A stretch of 64,000 nt of DNA from Lutimaribacter salitolerans (lineage in GTDB: Bacteria; Pseudomonadota; Alphaproteobacteria; Rhodobacterales; Rhodobacteraceae): positions 24,252 to 88,251 of the forward strand of contig NZ_JBHUDD010000157.1 of assembly GCF_042677865.1 (NCBI RefSeq), in the 5' to 3' direction. Position numbers and translations under genes: made by a program. The notes beneath the pieces were generated by a model. That model was not told the origin of the DNA and ran no database searches. It saw only the letters and a program-made list of their open reading frames with translations. This document shows positions 18,583 through 27,631 of this stretch, piece by piece. The stretch's first letter is position 1; every line of letters starts with the position of its first letter.

Positions 18583-18942
18583 ATGAGCACACCCACCGTT
18601 GTCTGGACCGAGATCCCGGTCACCGATCTTGGTGCCGCAAGCGTCTTTTACGCAAAGGTCTTTGGCTACCAGATGACCCGGCAAGAGGGCGACCCGAACC
18701 CGCGCGTCGATTTCGGTTTCGACGGGATCGGCGGTCATCTCTATCCCGGCACGCCCGCGCGCGACTGTGGCCCCACCATCCACCTGTGCGTCCCCGACAC
18801 GGTCGAGGCCACCGCCACGCGCTGTGCCGACGCGGGTGGCACCGTGCTGGGGCCGGTGATCGACATTCCGCCGGGACGGTTTCAGTATGCCACCGACCCC
18901 GATGGCAATTCGCTGGGACTTTTCCAGCCCCGGGCCACCTGA
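18583..18942 (+). CDS. VOC (glyoxalase/bleomycin-resistance fold) protein
   Basis: The 119-residue single-domain protein starts at ATG 18583, set by AGGAG at 18571-18575; the ATG at 18577 is too close to that site. It shows two beta-alpha-beta-beta-beta units (VVWTEIPVTDLGAASVFYAKVFGYQM and TIHLCVPDTVEATATRCADAGG) and ends FQYATDPDGNSLGLFQP, the usual VOC tail. Substrate unknown. Its stop overlaps the start of the WYL regulator (TGATG), suggesting the regulator and this protein act together. Confidence 0.88.
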   Translation: MSTPTVVWTEIPVTDLGAASVFYAKVFGYQMTRQEGDPNPRVDFGFDGIGGHLYPGTPARDCGPTIHLCVPDTVEATATRCADAGGTVLGPVIDIPPGRFQYATDPDGNSLGLFQPRAT

Positions 18943-19625
18943 TGCGCCGGGCCGACCGTCTGTTCCGGATCGTGCAGCATCTGCGCGGCGGTCGGCTGAT
19001 CACGGCGCGCGGGTTGGCCGACCGGCTGGAGGTCAGCCCGCGCACCATCTACCGCGACGTGGCCGACCTGATCGGATCGGGCGTGCCGATCGAGGGCGAG
19101 GCAGGCGTGGGTTACGTCATGCGCGCAGGCTATGATCTGCCGCCGCTGATGTTCACCGAGGCGGAAATGGCCGCACTGGTGGCAGGCGCGCGCATGGTGC
19201 AGGCCTGGGGCGGCGCGCAGATGGCCGCCGCCGCCGAAGAGGCGCTGGTCAAGATCACCACCGTCCTGCCCGCCGATGCCCCCATGCAGGCCGATGCGGT
19301 GCAGGTTCACGCGCTGCAGATAGGCGAGATGACACCGGAGCTGCGCGCCCGGATCGATCTGGTGGATGCCGCGATCAAGGCCCGCACCGGGCTGGCCATC
19401 ACCTATCAGGACGAGGCGGGCAACCCCAGCACCCGCGGCCTGCGCCCGCTGGGTCTGTGGTTCTGGGGCAAGGTCTGGACCATGGTGGCATGGTGCGAAT
19501 TGCGCCATGATTTCCGCATGTTCCGGCTGGACCGGATCACATCTGTCACCTGCACCGGCCCGTTTCGGGATCGCCCCGGCCAGACCCTGCGCGATTTCTA
19601 CCGGAGCGAGGCCGGGTGCCGGTAG
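18942..19625 (+). CDS. YafY-type HTH/WYL transcriptional regulator
   Basis: The 227-residue protein has an N-terminal HTH_11 winged helix (LFRIVQHLRGGRLITARGLADRLEVSPRTIYRDVADL) and a C-terminal WYL-like domain (LAITYQDEAGNPSTRGLRPLGLWFWGKVWTMVAWCELR), in which the W-Y-L positions are replaced by LGLWFWG, a frequent variant. Such proteins are usually repressors sensing a small ligand. It is translationally coupled to the VOC gene and is the natural candidate to control it. Confidence 0.92.
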   Translation: MRRADRLFRIVQHLRGGRLITARGLADRLEVSPRTIYRDVADLIGSGVPIEGEAGVGYVMRAGYDLPPLMFTEAEMAALVAGARMVQAWGGAQMAAAAEEALVKITTVLPADAPMQADAVQVHALQIGEMTPELRARIDLVDAAIKARTGLAITYQDEAGNPSTRGLRPLGLWFWGKVWTMVAWCELRHDFRMFRLDRITSVTCTGPFRDRPGQTLRDFYRSEAGCR

Positions 19626-19661
19626 CGCCCTGACGCCTCGTGCCGCAGGTGCGGATCGCGA

Positions 19662-20564
19662 TCAGCCACGGTCCTTGGCGCGGATGTTGCGCACCAGTCC
19701 CTCCTGCGCGACATTGGCGACCATCCGCCCGTCGCGGGTGAAGATGCGCCCGCGGTTGAACCCCCGCGCACCACCGGCCCAGGGGCTGTCCATCACATAG
19801 AGCAACCAGTCATCAACGCGGAAATCGTCATGCAGCCAAAGCGCGTGATCCAGGCTGGCAAACTGCATGTCGGCATCGGCAAAGGCCTTGCCATGCGGCA
19901 TCATCGACGTGCCAAGCAGCCCGAAATCCGAAATGAAGGCCAGCGCCGCGCGGTGCACCTTTGGATCGTCACCCAAGGCCCCCTTGGTGCGGAACCACAT
20001 GTGCTGCAAGGCGGGGCGCGGGGTGCGGTCGAACGGCGGGCGCGGAAACTCGGCGCGCATTTCCACCGGGCGGGGAATCGCCAGCCATTTCAAAAACAGC
20101 TCTGGCAGCTCGTCGCGCATGGTTTCCGCCAGCTCGTGTTCGGTCGGCAGATCCTCGGGCGGGGTGACATCTGGCATCTGGTCGTGATGCGCCAGCCCCG
20201 GTTCCTGCACGTGAAACGACGCAGCTAGGTTCAGGATGGGTGCACCGTGCTGGATCGCCACGACACGGCGGGTATTGAAACTGCCGCCGTCGCGGTCACG
20301 CTCGATCTGGTACAGCACCGGCTGCGTGGCGTCACCCGGACGCATGAAATAGCCATGCAGCGAATGCACCGGCCGGTCATCCGGCACGGTCATCGTTGCC
20401 GCACTCAGCGCCTGCGCGATCACCTGCCCGCCAAAACTGCGCCCGCGCCCCTGCGGCGTGGCGATCCCGCGATAGAAGTTTTCCTCGATCCGTTCGACGG
20501 TCAGAACATCAACAAAAGCGCGGGTCAGCGTCTCGTCATCGATCGGTTGGTGTGCTTCGGCCAT
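19662..20564 (-). CDS. tesB: Acyl-CoA thioesterase II
   Basis: TesB hydrolyses medium and long acyl-CoAs. The 300-residue protein has the double hot-dog layout: FYRGIATPQGRGRSFGGQVIAQAL, VHSLHGYFMRPGD, SFNTRRVVAIQHG in the first half and AFISDFGLLGTSMMPHG, ASLDHALWLHDDFRVDDWLLY, GGARGFNRGRIFTRDGRMVANVAQEGL in the second. The catalytic Asp/Thr/Gln set fits SDFGLL, SLDHA and QEG. The start is at 20564 with GGAGGG 5 bases upstream; the extra upstream reading frame is not coding. Confidence 0.96.
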   Translation of the reverse strand: MAEAHQPIDDETLTRAFVDVLTVERIEENFYRGIATPQGRGRSFGGQVIAQALSAATMTVPDDRPVHSLHGYFMRPGDATQPVLYQIERDRDGGSFNTRRVVAIQHGAPILNLAASFHVQEPGLAHHDQMPDVTPPEDLPTEHELAETMRDELPELFLKWLAIPRPVEMRAEFPRPPFDRTPRPALQHMWFRTKGALGDDPKVHRAALAFISDFGLLGTSMMPHGKAFADADMQFASLDHALWLHDDFRVDDWLLYVMDSPWAGGARGFNRGRIFTRDGRMVANVAQEGLVRNIRAKDRG

Positions 20565-20830
20565 CGGGCCCTCCGTTTCTTTGGCTGCCAAATGGGCGGA
20601 AAACCGGCAGGAACGCAAGCCCCAGCCAGCAGACGGATGGCAGGTGCACACCATCACCAGATCTGACGCAAGATAACAAACCCGTTACGCGACCTTAATG
20701 TTTTCAATCGGTTGGAGCGAAGACACCCGCGCAGAACCGCGGCGGCCATGATCCAGAGCGACAGAACGCGGCGTAAGGATCGCGAAGGTGCGGACCTTCA
20801 CACAACTCTTGAGCATAACGGGAGATTTTC

Positions 20831-22522
20831 ATGACCACCATAGCAGGCATCGCCACGGGCGATGCGAACTTCAGCATCCTTGTCGCCGCAATCGGCTTTA
20901 TCGACAGCCAGAAAGGCACTGATTACCTGGACACGGTCAGCGACCCTGCGCAGGATCTGACCGTGTTTGCCCCCACCAATGCCGCCTTCGGTCAACTGGC
21001 CACGGACCTGGGCTTTGCAGGCGATGCCACTGATACCGGCGCCGTCACCACCTTCCTGACCGGGCTGGGCGCGGATCTTCTGGAAACCGTGGTCACCTAT
21101 CACATCGCCGCGGGCACCCTGCTGGCTGCCGACATCGCCGGGGCCGGGCAGGTCACGACGCTGCAAGGCGGGGTGATCGGCGCGGGCGGATTGCCCACGC
21201 TGACCGATCTGGAACCCGACCTGATCAATCCTTCCCTGACGACGACCGACGTCTTGGCCAACAATGGTGTCGTGCATGTGATCGACCGGGTACTGCTGCC
21301 TTTGGATTTGCCCGACAATGACGCGCCCACCATCACCGGCCTCGTTCTGGCAACCAGCGGATCCAGCGGCTTTGACTCCGATGGCAGCGATTTCGACATG
21401 CTGCGCGAGGCACTGGTGGCTGCCGGGCTGACCGGAACCCTGGACGATACCGATGCCGACCTGACCGTGTTCGCGCCCACCGACGATGCCTTTGTCAACC
21501 TGGCGCACACCCTTGGCTATGCCGGTACCGACGAGGCAGGTGCCTTTGACCATATCGTGGCGGCGCTGCGCCTGATCAGCGGCGGGGGCGACCCGTTGCC
21601 CTTGTTGACCGAGGTGCTGACCTATCATGTCGTCGGCGAAAGCCTGCAGGCCAGCCAGGTTCTGACGCAAAGCGGCATAACGACCCTTCAGGGTGGAACG
21701 CTGAGCGTTGATGCCGGGGCGCTGACCCTTGGCGATGCCGACCCTGACGTCGCGGACCCTGCTCTGGTGACGACCGACCTTCAGGCGGCGAACGGGGTGG
21801 TCCATGTCATCGACGGGGTCTTGCTGCCGGTTGATCTGCTGCCCTCGGACGGTTCGAACGACGTGGACCTGGTGATCGGTAACGACACGATCGACGTCAT
21901 CTTTACCGGGGCCGATGCAGACCTGATCGACGGCAGGGGCGGGCATGACCTGATAAACGCCGCAGGCGGAAACGATTTCGTTCTGGGTGGCGATGGCAAT
22001 GACACCATTCTGGGCGGGCGCGGCGACGACAGCCTGTACGGCGAAGCCGGGCGCGACGTGCTCAGCGGCTGGGCCGGGGACGACCTGCTGAGCGGCGGCG
22101 AGGGCAGCGACCGGCTGAATGGTGGATCGGGCAACGACACGCTGTATGGCGATGGCGGTGACGACTACCTTCTGGGCGGCCTCGGTGATGACATGCTGTA
22201 TGGCGGGGCGGGGGACGACGATCTTGTGGGCGGTGCGGGGGACGACACGATTGTCGGTGGCACCGGCGACGACACGATGTTCGGCGGCGGTGGCGTGGAT
22301 ACGTTTGTGTTCCATCAGGGCGACGGCGATGACATGGTGCTGTACTTCCGTCCGGACGAGGACCTGCTGGACCTGCGCGATCACGGCATTGCCGATTTCT
22401 CGGCATTACAGATGTCGATGCAGAGCACACCCGGAATCACCGTGATCACGCTGGGAAGCGACACGATCACACTGCTCGGAACGGAAATGTCTCAACTGGA
22501 CGCGGCGGATTTCCTGCTGTGA
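20831..22522 (+). CDS. Secreted-type protein with two fasciclin (FAS1) domains and RTX repeats
   Basis: The 563-residue acidic protein has no signal peptide. Residues about 1-160 and 165-338 are two FAS1 domains, each with LTVFAPT, ETVVTYHIAAG or EVLTYHVVGES, and NGVVHVIDRVLLP or NGVVHVIDGVLLP. Residues about 357-493 hold around ten RTX nonapeptides (GGxGxDxxx, e.g. GGDGNDTIL, GGAGDDDLV), which bind calcium. The last about 70 residues (DTFVFHQGDGDD, then hydrophobic strands) are a type I secretion signal region. No transporter genes are nearby. FAS1 domains usually mediate adhesion, so a calcium-folded extracellular adhesin is likely. A ribosome site GGGAG lies 7 bases before the ATG. Confidence 0.9.
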   Translation: MTTIAGIATGDANFSILVAAIGFIDSQKGTDYLDTVSDPAQDLTVFAPTNAAFGQLATDLGFAGDATDTGAVTTFLTGLGADLLETVVTYHIAAGTLLAADIAGAGQVTTLQGGVIGAGGLPTLTDLEPDLINPSLTTTDVLANNGVVHVIDRVLLPLDLPDNDAPTITGLVLATSGSSGFDSDGSDFDMLREALVAAGLTGTLDDTDADLTVFAPTDDAFVNLAHTLGYAGTDEAGAFDHIVAALRLISGGGDPLPLLTEVLTYHVVGESLQASQVLTQSGITTLQGGTLSVDAGALTLGDADPDVADPALVTTDLQAANGVVHVIDGVLLPVDLLPSDGSNDVDLVIGNDTIDVIFTGADADLIDGRGGHDLINAAGGNDFVLGGDGNDTILGGRGDDSLYGEAGRDVLSGWAGDDLLSGGEGSDRLNGGSGNDTLYGDGGDDYLLGGLGDDMLYGGAGDDDLVGGAGDDTIVGGTGDDTMFGGGGVDTFVFHQGDGDDMVLYFRPDEDLLDLRDHGIADFSALQMSMQSTPGITVITLGSDTITLLGTEMSQLDAADFLL

Positions 22523-22531
22523 TATCGCCAC

Positions 22532-22559
22532 GGCCCTGCCCCGCATACGGGGCGGGGCC
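22532..22559. terminator. 12-bp GC-rich hairpin between convergent genes
   Basis: GGCCCTGCCCCG at 22532-22543 pairs with CGGGGCGGGGCC at 22548-22559 (one G-T pair) around the loop CATA. It starts 10 bases after the stop of the FAS1-RTX gene and abuts the stop of the convergent gene. No T-run follows, so it may end transcription weakly or act as a roadblock. Confidence 0.55.
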
Positions 22560-22560
22560 A

Positions 22561-23355
22561 TCAGGTGGCACTGGCCGCCATACATTGCCGCCCGTCCGGG
22601 CCGCGCACCCACAGCGTGCCGTCATTGCGCCAACAGATCGTGGCGCATTCGTCATGCATCAGGGGCGCGGTGGCGCGAAAGGCAAAGCTCTGCACGCTGC
22701 CCAACTGCCGCTCGGCCACCAGCATCAGCAACTGTGCCAGCAGCGGGCCATGGGTGACCAGACCCTGATAGCCCTCGACCCCGGTGGCATAGTCCAGATC
22801 ATAATGGATGCGATGGCCATTGAAGGTCAGCGCGGAATAGCGAAACAGCCGCGTGGTGCCGAAATCCCAGGTTTCCGAGATGTCCTCGTCCGTCTGCGCA
22901 ATCGGTGCAACAGGTGCCGGGGCATCCGGCGCAGGGTCATGGCGATAGACCAGATCCTGCCATTCGGTCACACGGATCACCCCGTCCTGCGCAATCTCGT
23001 GCCGTAGGGTGACAAAGGCCAGCGGGCCAGTGCGGCCTTCCTTGTGCGCGGTGCTTTCGACGACAGACCGCTTCTCGGCCATCGCACCGGCGCGCAGGGG
23101 CCCGTGAAACTCCAGCCGCCCACCGGCCCACATCCGGCGCGGCAGGCCCATGTCGGGGATCAGCCCGATACCTGTTCGGGGATGCCCGTCGCGCCCCAGC
23201 TGCGTGGGCGGCTCGGGCTGCCAGAAGTAGATCTGGTGAAAGAACGGCGGCAGCGGGTCACCTGCATCGATCGTCGCCTGCATCCCCAGCGTGGCCTGCA
23301 GGGCACGGGCGCGGGCCGGGTCCATCACATCGGTCTGACTTTCGGTCACTTGCAT
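22561..23355 (-). CDS. MaoC-like hot-dog dehydratase (mesaconyl-C4-CoA hydratase/HTD2-like)
   Basis: The protein of about 264 residues has the opening LPPFFHQIYFWQPEPPTQLGRDGHPRTG typical of the N-terminal hot-dog of mesaconyl-C4-CoA hydratase and fungal/mitochondrial HTD2-like dehydratases. The second domain has FRYSALTFNGHRIHYDLDYA, with the Asp/His hydratase motif, and EGYQGLVTHGPLLAQLL. It probably hydrates or dehydrates a CoA thioester; the substrate is uncertain. Start is unclear: ATG 23355 is used, but GTG 23376, one base after the EamA stop, would add 7 residues. It is probably co-transcribed with the EamA transporter upstream. Confidence 0.82.
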   Translation of the reverse strand: MQVTESQTDVMDPARARALQATLGMQATIDAGDPLPPFFHQIYFWQPEPPTQLGRDGHPRTGIGLIPDMGLPRRMWAGGRLEFHGPLRAGAMAEKRSVVESTAHKEGRTGPLAFVTLRHEIAQDGVIRVTEWQDLVYRHDPAPDAPAPVAPIAQTDEDISETWDFGTTRLFRYSALTFNGHRIHYDLDYATGVEGYQGLVTHGPLLAQLLMLVAERQLGSVQSFAFRATAPLMHDECATICWRNDGTLWVRGPDGRQCMAASAT

Positions 23356-23377
23356 CCCCTCTGTCACACGCGCCACG

Positions 23378-24253
23378 TCAGGACGGCGCGATCTTCTGCT
23401 TGGACAACTGTACCATAAGGATGCCGACGGCGATCACGACAACGCCCACCACATCCAGCGTGCCCAGTTTCTCTCCCAGAAGGGCAGCCGCTATGGCGAC
23501 ACCGAAAAACGGATTCAGGAAATGAAATGTCGCCGCCTTGACCGCGCCGATCATGCCCACCAGCGTGAACCAGACCCAGGTGGCCGCCAGCCCGGGCACG
23601 ACAGTGGTATAGGCGAATGCCACGCCCAACTGCCATGTCCAGTTGACCACGATGGTTTCGGTCAGCGCCGAGGCCACGGCCAGACAGCCCGCGCCGACGA
23701 ACATCTGCAGCCCCACGATCATCATCACGTTGCCCCCCGACGACGCGCCGCGCACCGACAGGGTTGCCACGGTCAGCGCCGCCGCCCCCAGCAGGCACAG
23801 GATCAGCCCGGTGCGGTCCACCCCGGCCTCCAGCCGCGCCCCCATGATCAGCGCCACGCCGATCACGCCCAGCACAAGCCCGGCCACGCCCATCCACGGC
23901 AACTTGTCGCGAAACAGCACCCAGCCCGCAAAGGCCACCATCAGCGGCATGGTCGAGGCGATGATCGACGCCAGCGAGGCCTCGACCGTCTGCATGGCAA
24001 CAAAGTTCAGACCCAGATACAGCGCGTTCTGACAGACACCAAAGATGATCGTTGCCCGCCATTGCCCACGGGTCAGGCGCAGCGTCTGGCCCAGGGCCAG
24101 CGCGATTCCGACGCCCAGCACACCCGACAAGGCGAACCGCAGCGCCAAGGACGCCAGCGGCGGGGCGTCCGCGACGATCACCCGGGCCGATGTAAAGGCG
24201 CTGGACCACATGAGGGCAAAGGCCAGCCCCAGTAATATCGCCCGGATGTTCAT
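23378..24253 (-). CDS. EamA/DMT family permease
   Basis: The 291-residue protein has ten predicted membrane helices in two EamA repeats (first LLGLAFALMWSSAFTSARVIV, second VATLSVRGASSGGNVMMIVGLQMFVGAG), fitting a drug/metabolite transporter-type exporter. ATG 24253 is preferred over GTG 24271 because GGGGGCAGG lies just upstream of it. The downstream CoA-thioester hydratase gene begins close to its stop. Substrate unknown. Confidence 0.9.
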   Translation of the reverse strand: MNIRAILLGLAFALMWSSAFTSARVIVADAPPLASLALRFALSGVLGVGIALALGQTLRLTRGQWRATIIFGVCQNALYLGLNFVAMQTVEASLASIIASTMPLMVAFAGWVLFRDKLPWMGVAGLVLGVIGVALIMGARLEAGVDRTGLILCLLGAAALTVATLSVRGASSGGNVMMIVGLQMFVGAGCLAVASALTETIVVNWTWQLGVAFAYTTVVPGLAATWVWFTLVGMIGAVKAATFHFLNPFFGVAIAAALLGEKLGTLDVVGVVVIAVGILMVQLSKQKIAPS

Positions 24254-24315
24254 ACCTGCCCCCGTGTTCACGCGCCTGTCTTAGACACAAGCGCGCGGCG
24301 GGATGCAATCAGGTG

Positions 24316-24603
24316 TCAGCGAAACCGCGCGCGGGCGTTTTCGATGGCATCCGACAGGTTGGTCCAGGCCGCATCCATCCCGGCCTTCAGGTCCTTCCAT
24401 GCGGCATCGCCGGAATGCCGGGTCTCTTCCATCCGCTTTTCCAGCGCGTCACGCTTGCCGCGCAGGTCCTGCAATGTCTCGCGATAAGCGATCTCGCCAT
24501 CGGCCGAGGCCTCGCGCGCCCTGGCCTCAAGCTTGTCGATTTCGGCGTTCCATTGTTCGATCTGCGCCTTTGCCTTGCGGATATATGCATCGCGGTCAGA
24601 CAT
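24316..24603 (-). CDS. Small coiled-coil protein
   Basis: The 95-residue charged protein (starts MSDRDAYIRKAKAQIEQWNAEIDKLEARAREA) is predicted to be one long helix or coiled coil with heptad spacing and a C-terminal segment rich in Ala and Trp (AAWKDLKAGMDAAWTNLSDAIE). Similar short helical proteins occur in many alphaproteobacteria as uncharacterised or stress-related genes. AGGAGG 7 bases before ATG 24603 supports the start firmly. Function unknown. Confidence 0.85.
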   Translation of the reverse strand: MSDRDAYIRKAKAQIEQWNAEIDKLEARAREASADGEIAYRETLQDLRGKRDALEKRMEETRHSGDAAWKDLKAGMDAAWTNLSDAIENARARFR

Positions 24604-24732
24604 CTGTGATCCTCCTAAGTTTTTAAATATTTCAATATCTTGACGCTCCAATCCTCCAGCGCGTCGCCCCACAATGGTAGTAATCGAAACCGCATTGTTT
24701 AAGTAAGATCGACTGACATACAGGAGAAAAAA

Positions 24733-25107
24733 ATGTCCGTGACCAAGAAACTGACCCTCCCGGTGGTCGAACAGGCCCGACAGAACGACGAGTTCCGACA
24801 GGTCATCTGGACCGGCAAGCAGACCCAACTGGTGCTGATGGCGATCCCCGAGGGCGGGGAAATCGGTGGCGAAGTCCACGAAGGTCACGACCAGCTGCTG
24901 TATTTCGTGGCCGGCACGGGCCGCGCCGTGATTGGTGAAACATCCTATGACGTGGCCGAAGGCGACGTCAGCATCGTGCCCTCGGGCAGCTTTCACAACT
25001 TCAAGAACACAGGGGCCGGGATGCTGAGGCTGTTCACGACCTACAGCCCACCCGAGCATGAACCGGGCACCGCGCATGAAACCAAGGCGCAGGCCGACGC
25101 CGAGTGA
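24733..25107 (+). CDS. Single-domain cupin protein
   Basis: The 124-residue protein is a conserved-barrel cupin: motif 1 in GGEIGGEVHEGHDQLLYFVAGTGRAVI (His and Glu metal ligands) and motif 2 in GDVSIVPSGSFHNFKNTG. It starts with CAGGAG 8 bases ahead of the ATG. The C-terminal tail is polar (EPGTAHETKAQADAE). Could be a metal-dependent isomerase, dioxygenase or a sugar/ligand-binding protein; the sequence alone does not decide. Confidence 0.88.
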   Translation: MSVTKKLTLPVVEQARQNDEFRQVIWTGKQTQLVLMAIPEGGEIGGEVHEGHDQLLYFVAGTGRAVIGETSYDVAEGDVSIVPSGSFHNFKNTGAGMLRLFTTYSPPEHEPGTAHETKAQADAE

Positions 25108-25126
25108 CCGGCAGGTCACAAAAGCA

Positions 25127-25157
25127 AAAGGGCCGCCCGTTGCCGGGGCGGCCCTTT
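25127..25157. terminator. Bidirectional intrinsic terminator
   Basis: A perfect 12-bp stem, AAAGGGCCGCCC (25127-25138) with GGGCGGCCCTTT (25146-25157), with a 7-base loop. The A-run and T-run allow termination both ways, between the convergent cupin and HU genes. Confidence 0.85.
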
Positions 25158-25177
25158 GTGTTCGTAACGGAATGAAA

Positions 25178-25465
25178 TCAGCCGTTCACGCTGTCTTTCA
25201 GCGCCTTGGCGATGGTCATCTTCACCACCTTGTCGGCGTCTTTCTTGATCGTTTCGCCGGTGGCGGGGTTGCGCACCATACGCTCGGGGCGTTCACGGCA
25301 ATAGATCTTGCCGACGCCCGGCAGGGTCACGGCACCACCGCCCGACACTTCGCGGGTGATGATGGCAACAACGGCGTCCAGTGCGGCACCTGCGGTTTTC
25401 TTGTCACTGTCCATTTCGTCGGCCAGGGCGGCCACAAGCTGGGTCTTGGTCATCGGTTTCGCCAT
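25178..25465 (-). CDS. hup: HU family DNA-binding protein
   Basis: The 95-residue histone-like protein starts MAKPMTKTQLVAALADEMD and has the dimer core DAVVAIITREVSGGGAVTLPGVGKIYCRERPERMVRNPATGETIKKDADKVVKM, the DNA-binding arm including RNPATG. HU bends and packs DNA and aids replication and transcription. GGAGACC upstream of ATG 25465 is the probable ribosome site. The single-gene transcript ends at the hairpin at 25127-25157. Confidence 0.96.
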   Translation of the reverse strand: MAKPMTKTQLVAALADEMDSDKKTAGAALDAVVAIITREVSGGGAVTLPGVGKIYCRERPERMVRNPATGETIKKDADKVVKMTIAKALKDSVNG

Positions 25466-25595
25466 ATTAGGTCTCCTTATGCTGCCCGAGGTCTTGGGCC
25501 TGTCCCACGATATTTAACGTCATCTAGCGGTTAAACACAACGATTAGTGGTCGTTTGCAAGCGAAAAACAACGGGTTTTGCGCGATTTCCCAACG

Positions 25596-27059
25596 TCAGA
25601 GAAAGGCGGTTTCGTCAAAGCTGCGCAGCTTCCGGCTGTGGATACGCTCCCGCGGCATGTCGCGCAAGCGCTCCATCGCACGGATACCGATCGCCAGATG
25701 CCGGGCCACCTGCGTCTTGTAAAAGTCCGAAGCCATGCCCGGCAACTTCAACTCGCCGTGCAGCGGTTTGTCGCTGACGCACAAAAGCGTCCCATAGGGC
25801 ACCCGGAACCGAAAGCCGTTGGCGGCGATCGTGGCGCTTTCCATATCCAGCGCGATGGCGCGCGATTGCGACAACCGCTGCACCGGGCCGTGGGTGTCGC
25901 GCAACTCCCAGTTGCGGTTGTCCACGCTGGCCACGGTGCCGGTGCGCATGATGCGTTTCAGGTCGTATCCCTCCAGCGCGGTTTCCTGCGCCACCGCGTC
26001 CTGCAACGCGATCTGGATCTCGGCCAGCGCGGGTATCGGCACCCAGACCGGCAGATCATCGTCCAGCACCTTGTCTTCGCGCAGATAGGCGTGGGCCAGC
26101 ACGAAATCGCCCAGCGACTGCGAATTGCGCAGCCCCGCGCAGTGCCCCACCATGATCCAGGCATGCGGGCGCAGCACGGCGATGTGATCGGTCGCGGTTT
26201 TCGCGTTCGACGGCCCCACCCCGATATTGACCAGCGTTATCCCCTCGTTATCGGCACGTTTCAGATGATAGGTCGGCATCTGCGGCATCTTGACGGGCGG
26301 GGTCAGCGGCTGTTCGGGATCGGTGATCGTGGCGTTGCCCGTGGCCACGAAGGCGGTATAGCCGCTGTCCGGGTCGGCCAGCGCGGCGCGGGCGAACGCC
26401 TCGAATTCATCGACATAGAACTGGTAGTTGGTGAACAGCACGTAATTCTGGAAATGCACGGGATCGGTGGCCGTGTAGTGCGACAGTCGCGCCAGACTGT
26501 AATCCACACGCTGCGCGGTGAACGGGGCCAGCGGGCCGGCCCCATCCGGCGCGGGCTGCGCCATGCCGTTGACGATATCATCGTTTGTCGTGCTCAGATC
26601 CGGCACGTCGAACAGATCGCGCAGGGTGAAATCCGCCGCACCTTCCTGCGGCACGGTCAGGTCGGGGCGGCTGGCCACGGCGAAGTGGACCGGCATCGGC
26701 GTGTCCGACACGCCGATCTGCACCGCCTGCCCGTGGTTTTTCACCAGCAGTCCGATCTGCTGCTCCAGATAATTCCGGAACAGGTCAGGCCGGGTGATCG
26801 TGGTGGCATGGGTGCCGGGGTTCGAGACGTGGCCAAAGCTCAATCGGCTGTCGATCTGCGCATAGGAATGGGTCGTCAGCCGGATTTCGGGATAATAGGC
26901 ACGGATGCGGTGCTGCGGCGGTGCGCCTTCGATGGCGCGGGTGAAGGTATCGCACAGAAACCCGGTCGCCTGATCGTACAGCTGGATCAGCCGTGCCACC
27001 GCGGCCTTTGGGTCGGTGAACTGCTGCGAATCCGGGGTGTCTGGTGTCTCGTACTTCAT
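25596..27059 (-). CDS. amn: AMP nucleosidase
   Basis: AMP nucleosidase splits AMP to adenine and ribose 5-phosphate, helping purine balance. The 487-residue length is typical. The N-terminal Amn-specific domain holds YYPEIRLTTHSYAQIDSRLSFGHVS; the C-terminal nucleoside-phosphorylase fold shows AWIMVGHCAGLRNSQSLGDFVLAHAYLRED and ALDMESATIAANGFRFRVPYGTLLCVSDKPLHGELKLPG. It is divergent from a VOC-aldolase-thiolase run, with 128 bases between. Confidence 0.96.
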   Translation of the reverse strand: MKYETPDTPDSQQFTDPKAAVARLIQLYDQATGFLCDTFTRAIEGAPPQHRIRAYYPEIRLTTHSYAQIDSRLSFGHVSNPGTHATTITRPDLFRNYLEQQIGLLVKNHGQAVQIGVSDTPMPVHFAVASRPDLTVPQEGAADFTLRDLFDVPDLSTTNDDIVNGMAQPAPDGAGPLAPFTAQRVDYSLARLSHYTATDPVHFQNYVLFTNYQFYVDEFEAFARAALADPDSGYTAFVATGNATITDPEQPLTPPVKMPQMPTYHLKRADNEGITLVNIGVGPSNAKTATDHIAVLRPHAWIMVGHCAGLRNSQSLGDFVLAHAYLREDKVLDDDLPVWVPIPALAEIQIALQDAVAQETALEGYDLKRIMRTGTVASVDNRNWELRDTHGPVQRLSQSRAIALDMESATIAANGFRFRVPYGTLLCVSDKPLHGELKLPGMASDFYKTQVARHLAIGIRAMERLRDMPRERIHSRKLRSFDETAFL

Positions 27060-27187
27060 GGGTCATGTCCTGTGCGCGTTTGCAGCACTGGAACAGGTCG
27101 AACCGGCAAGATCAACTTTGATGACAGCCGTTGACGCCATGGCGCGCAGGCGGAAAGCTGCGGCTCAACGGTTCGACGAGGGCAAAC

Positions 27188-27628
27188 ATGGATCTTGAGA
27201 CGGTCAGCCCCGAGGATTTCGGGGCCAGTCTGCGCGGTGTGGGTCTGAACCTGCTGGTGCGTGACGTGCCTGCGCAGGTGGATTTCCTGTGCGATGTGTT
27301 CGGCATGACCGCCCATCGCGCCAACGCCGATTTCGCCATCCTGCGCTATGGCGCGCAGATCGTGCAGATCCACGCCGATGGCACCTATCACAGCCACCCG
27401 TTGCTGGGCCTGCTGCCGGAAACGCCGCCGCGCGGGGCCGGGGTGGAAATTCGCCTGTTCGACACTGATCCCGATGCCGCCGCCACTCGCGCCACGGCGC
27501 GCGGCGCGGTGGTGCTGCAAGCGCCGACAGACAAACCCCACGGCCTGCGCGAAACCTGTATCCTGTGCGACAACGGCTATGCCTGGGTCGCCAGCCTGCC
27601 CAAATCCGACACCCCGAAAGGAGCCTGA
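27188..27628 (+). CDS. VOC family protein
   Basis: The 146-residue protein has a glyoxalase-like fold (LRGVGLNLLVRDVPAQVDFLCDVFGMTAHR, later GVEIRLFDTDPDAAATRATARGAVVLQAPTDKPHGLRETCILCDNGYAWVAS). It is the first gene of a run with a class II aldolase (4 bases apart) and a thiolase, suggesting a shared catabolic role. Substrate unknown. ATG 27188 is the first start after a plausible site GAGGGC. Confidence 0.85.
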   Translation: MDLETVSPEDFGASLRGVGLNLLVRDVPAQVDFLCDVFGMTAHRANADFAILRYGAQIVQIHADGTYHSHPLLGLLPETPPRGAGVEIRLFDTDPDAAATRATARGAVVLQAPTDKPHGLRETCILCDNGYAWVASLPKSDTPKGA

Positions 27629-27631
27629 ACC

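Noticed and set aside
21900..22320. Tandem-repeat DNA that could look like a CRISPR or satellite
   Set aside because: The periodicity is 27 bases of coding sequence for RTX nonapeptides in an intact frame.
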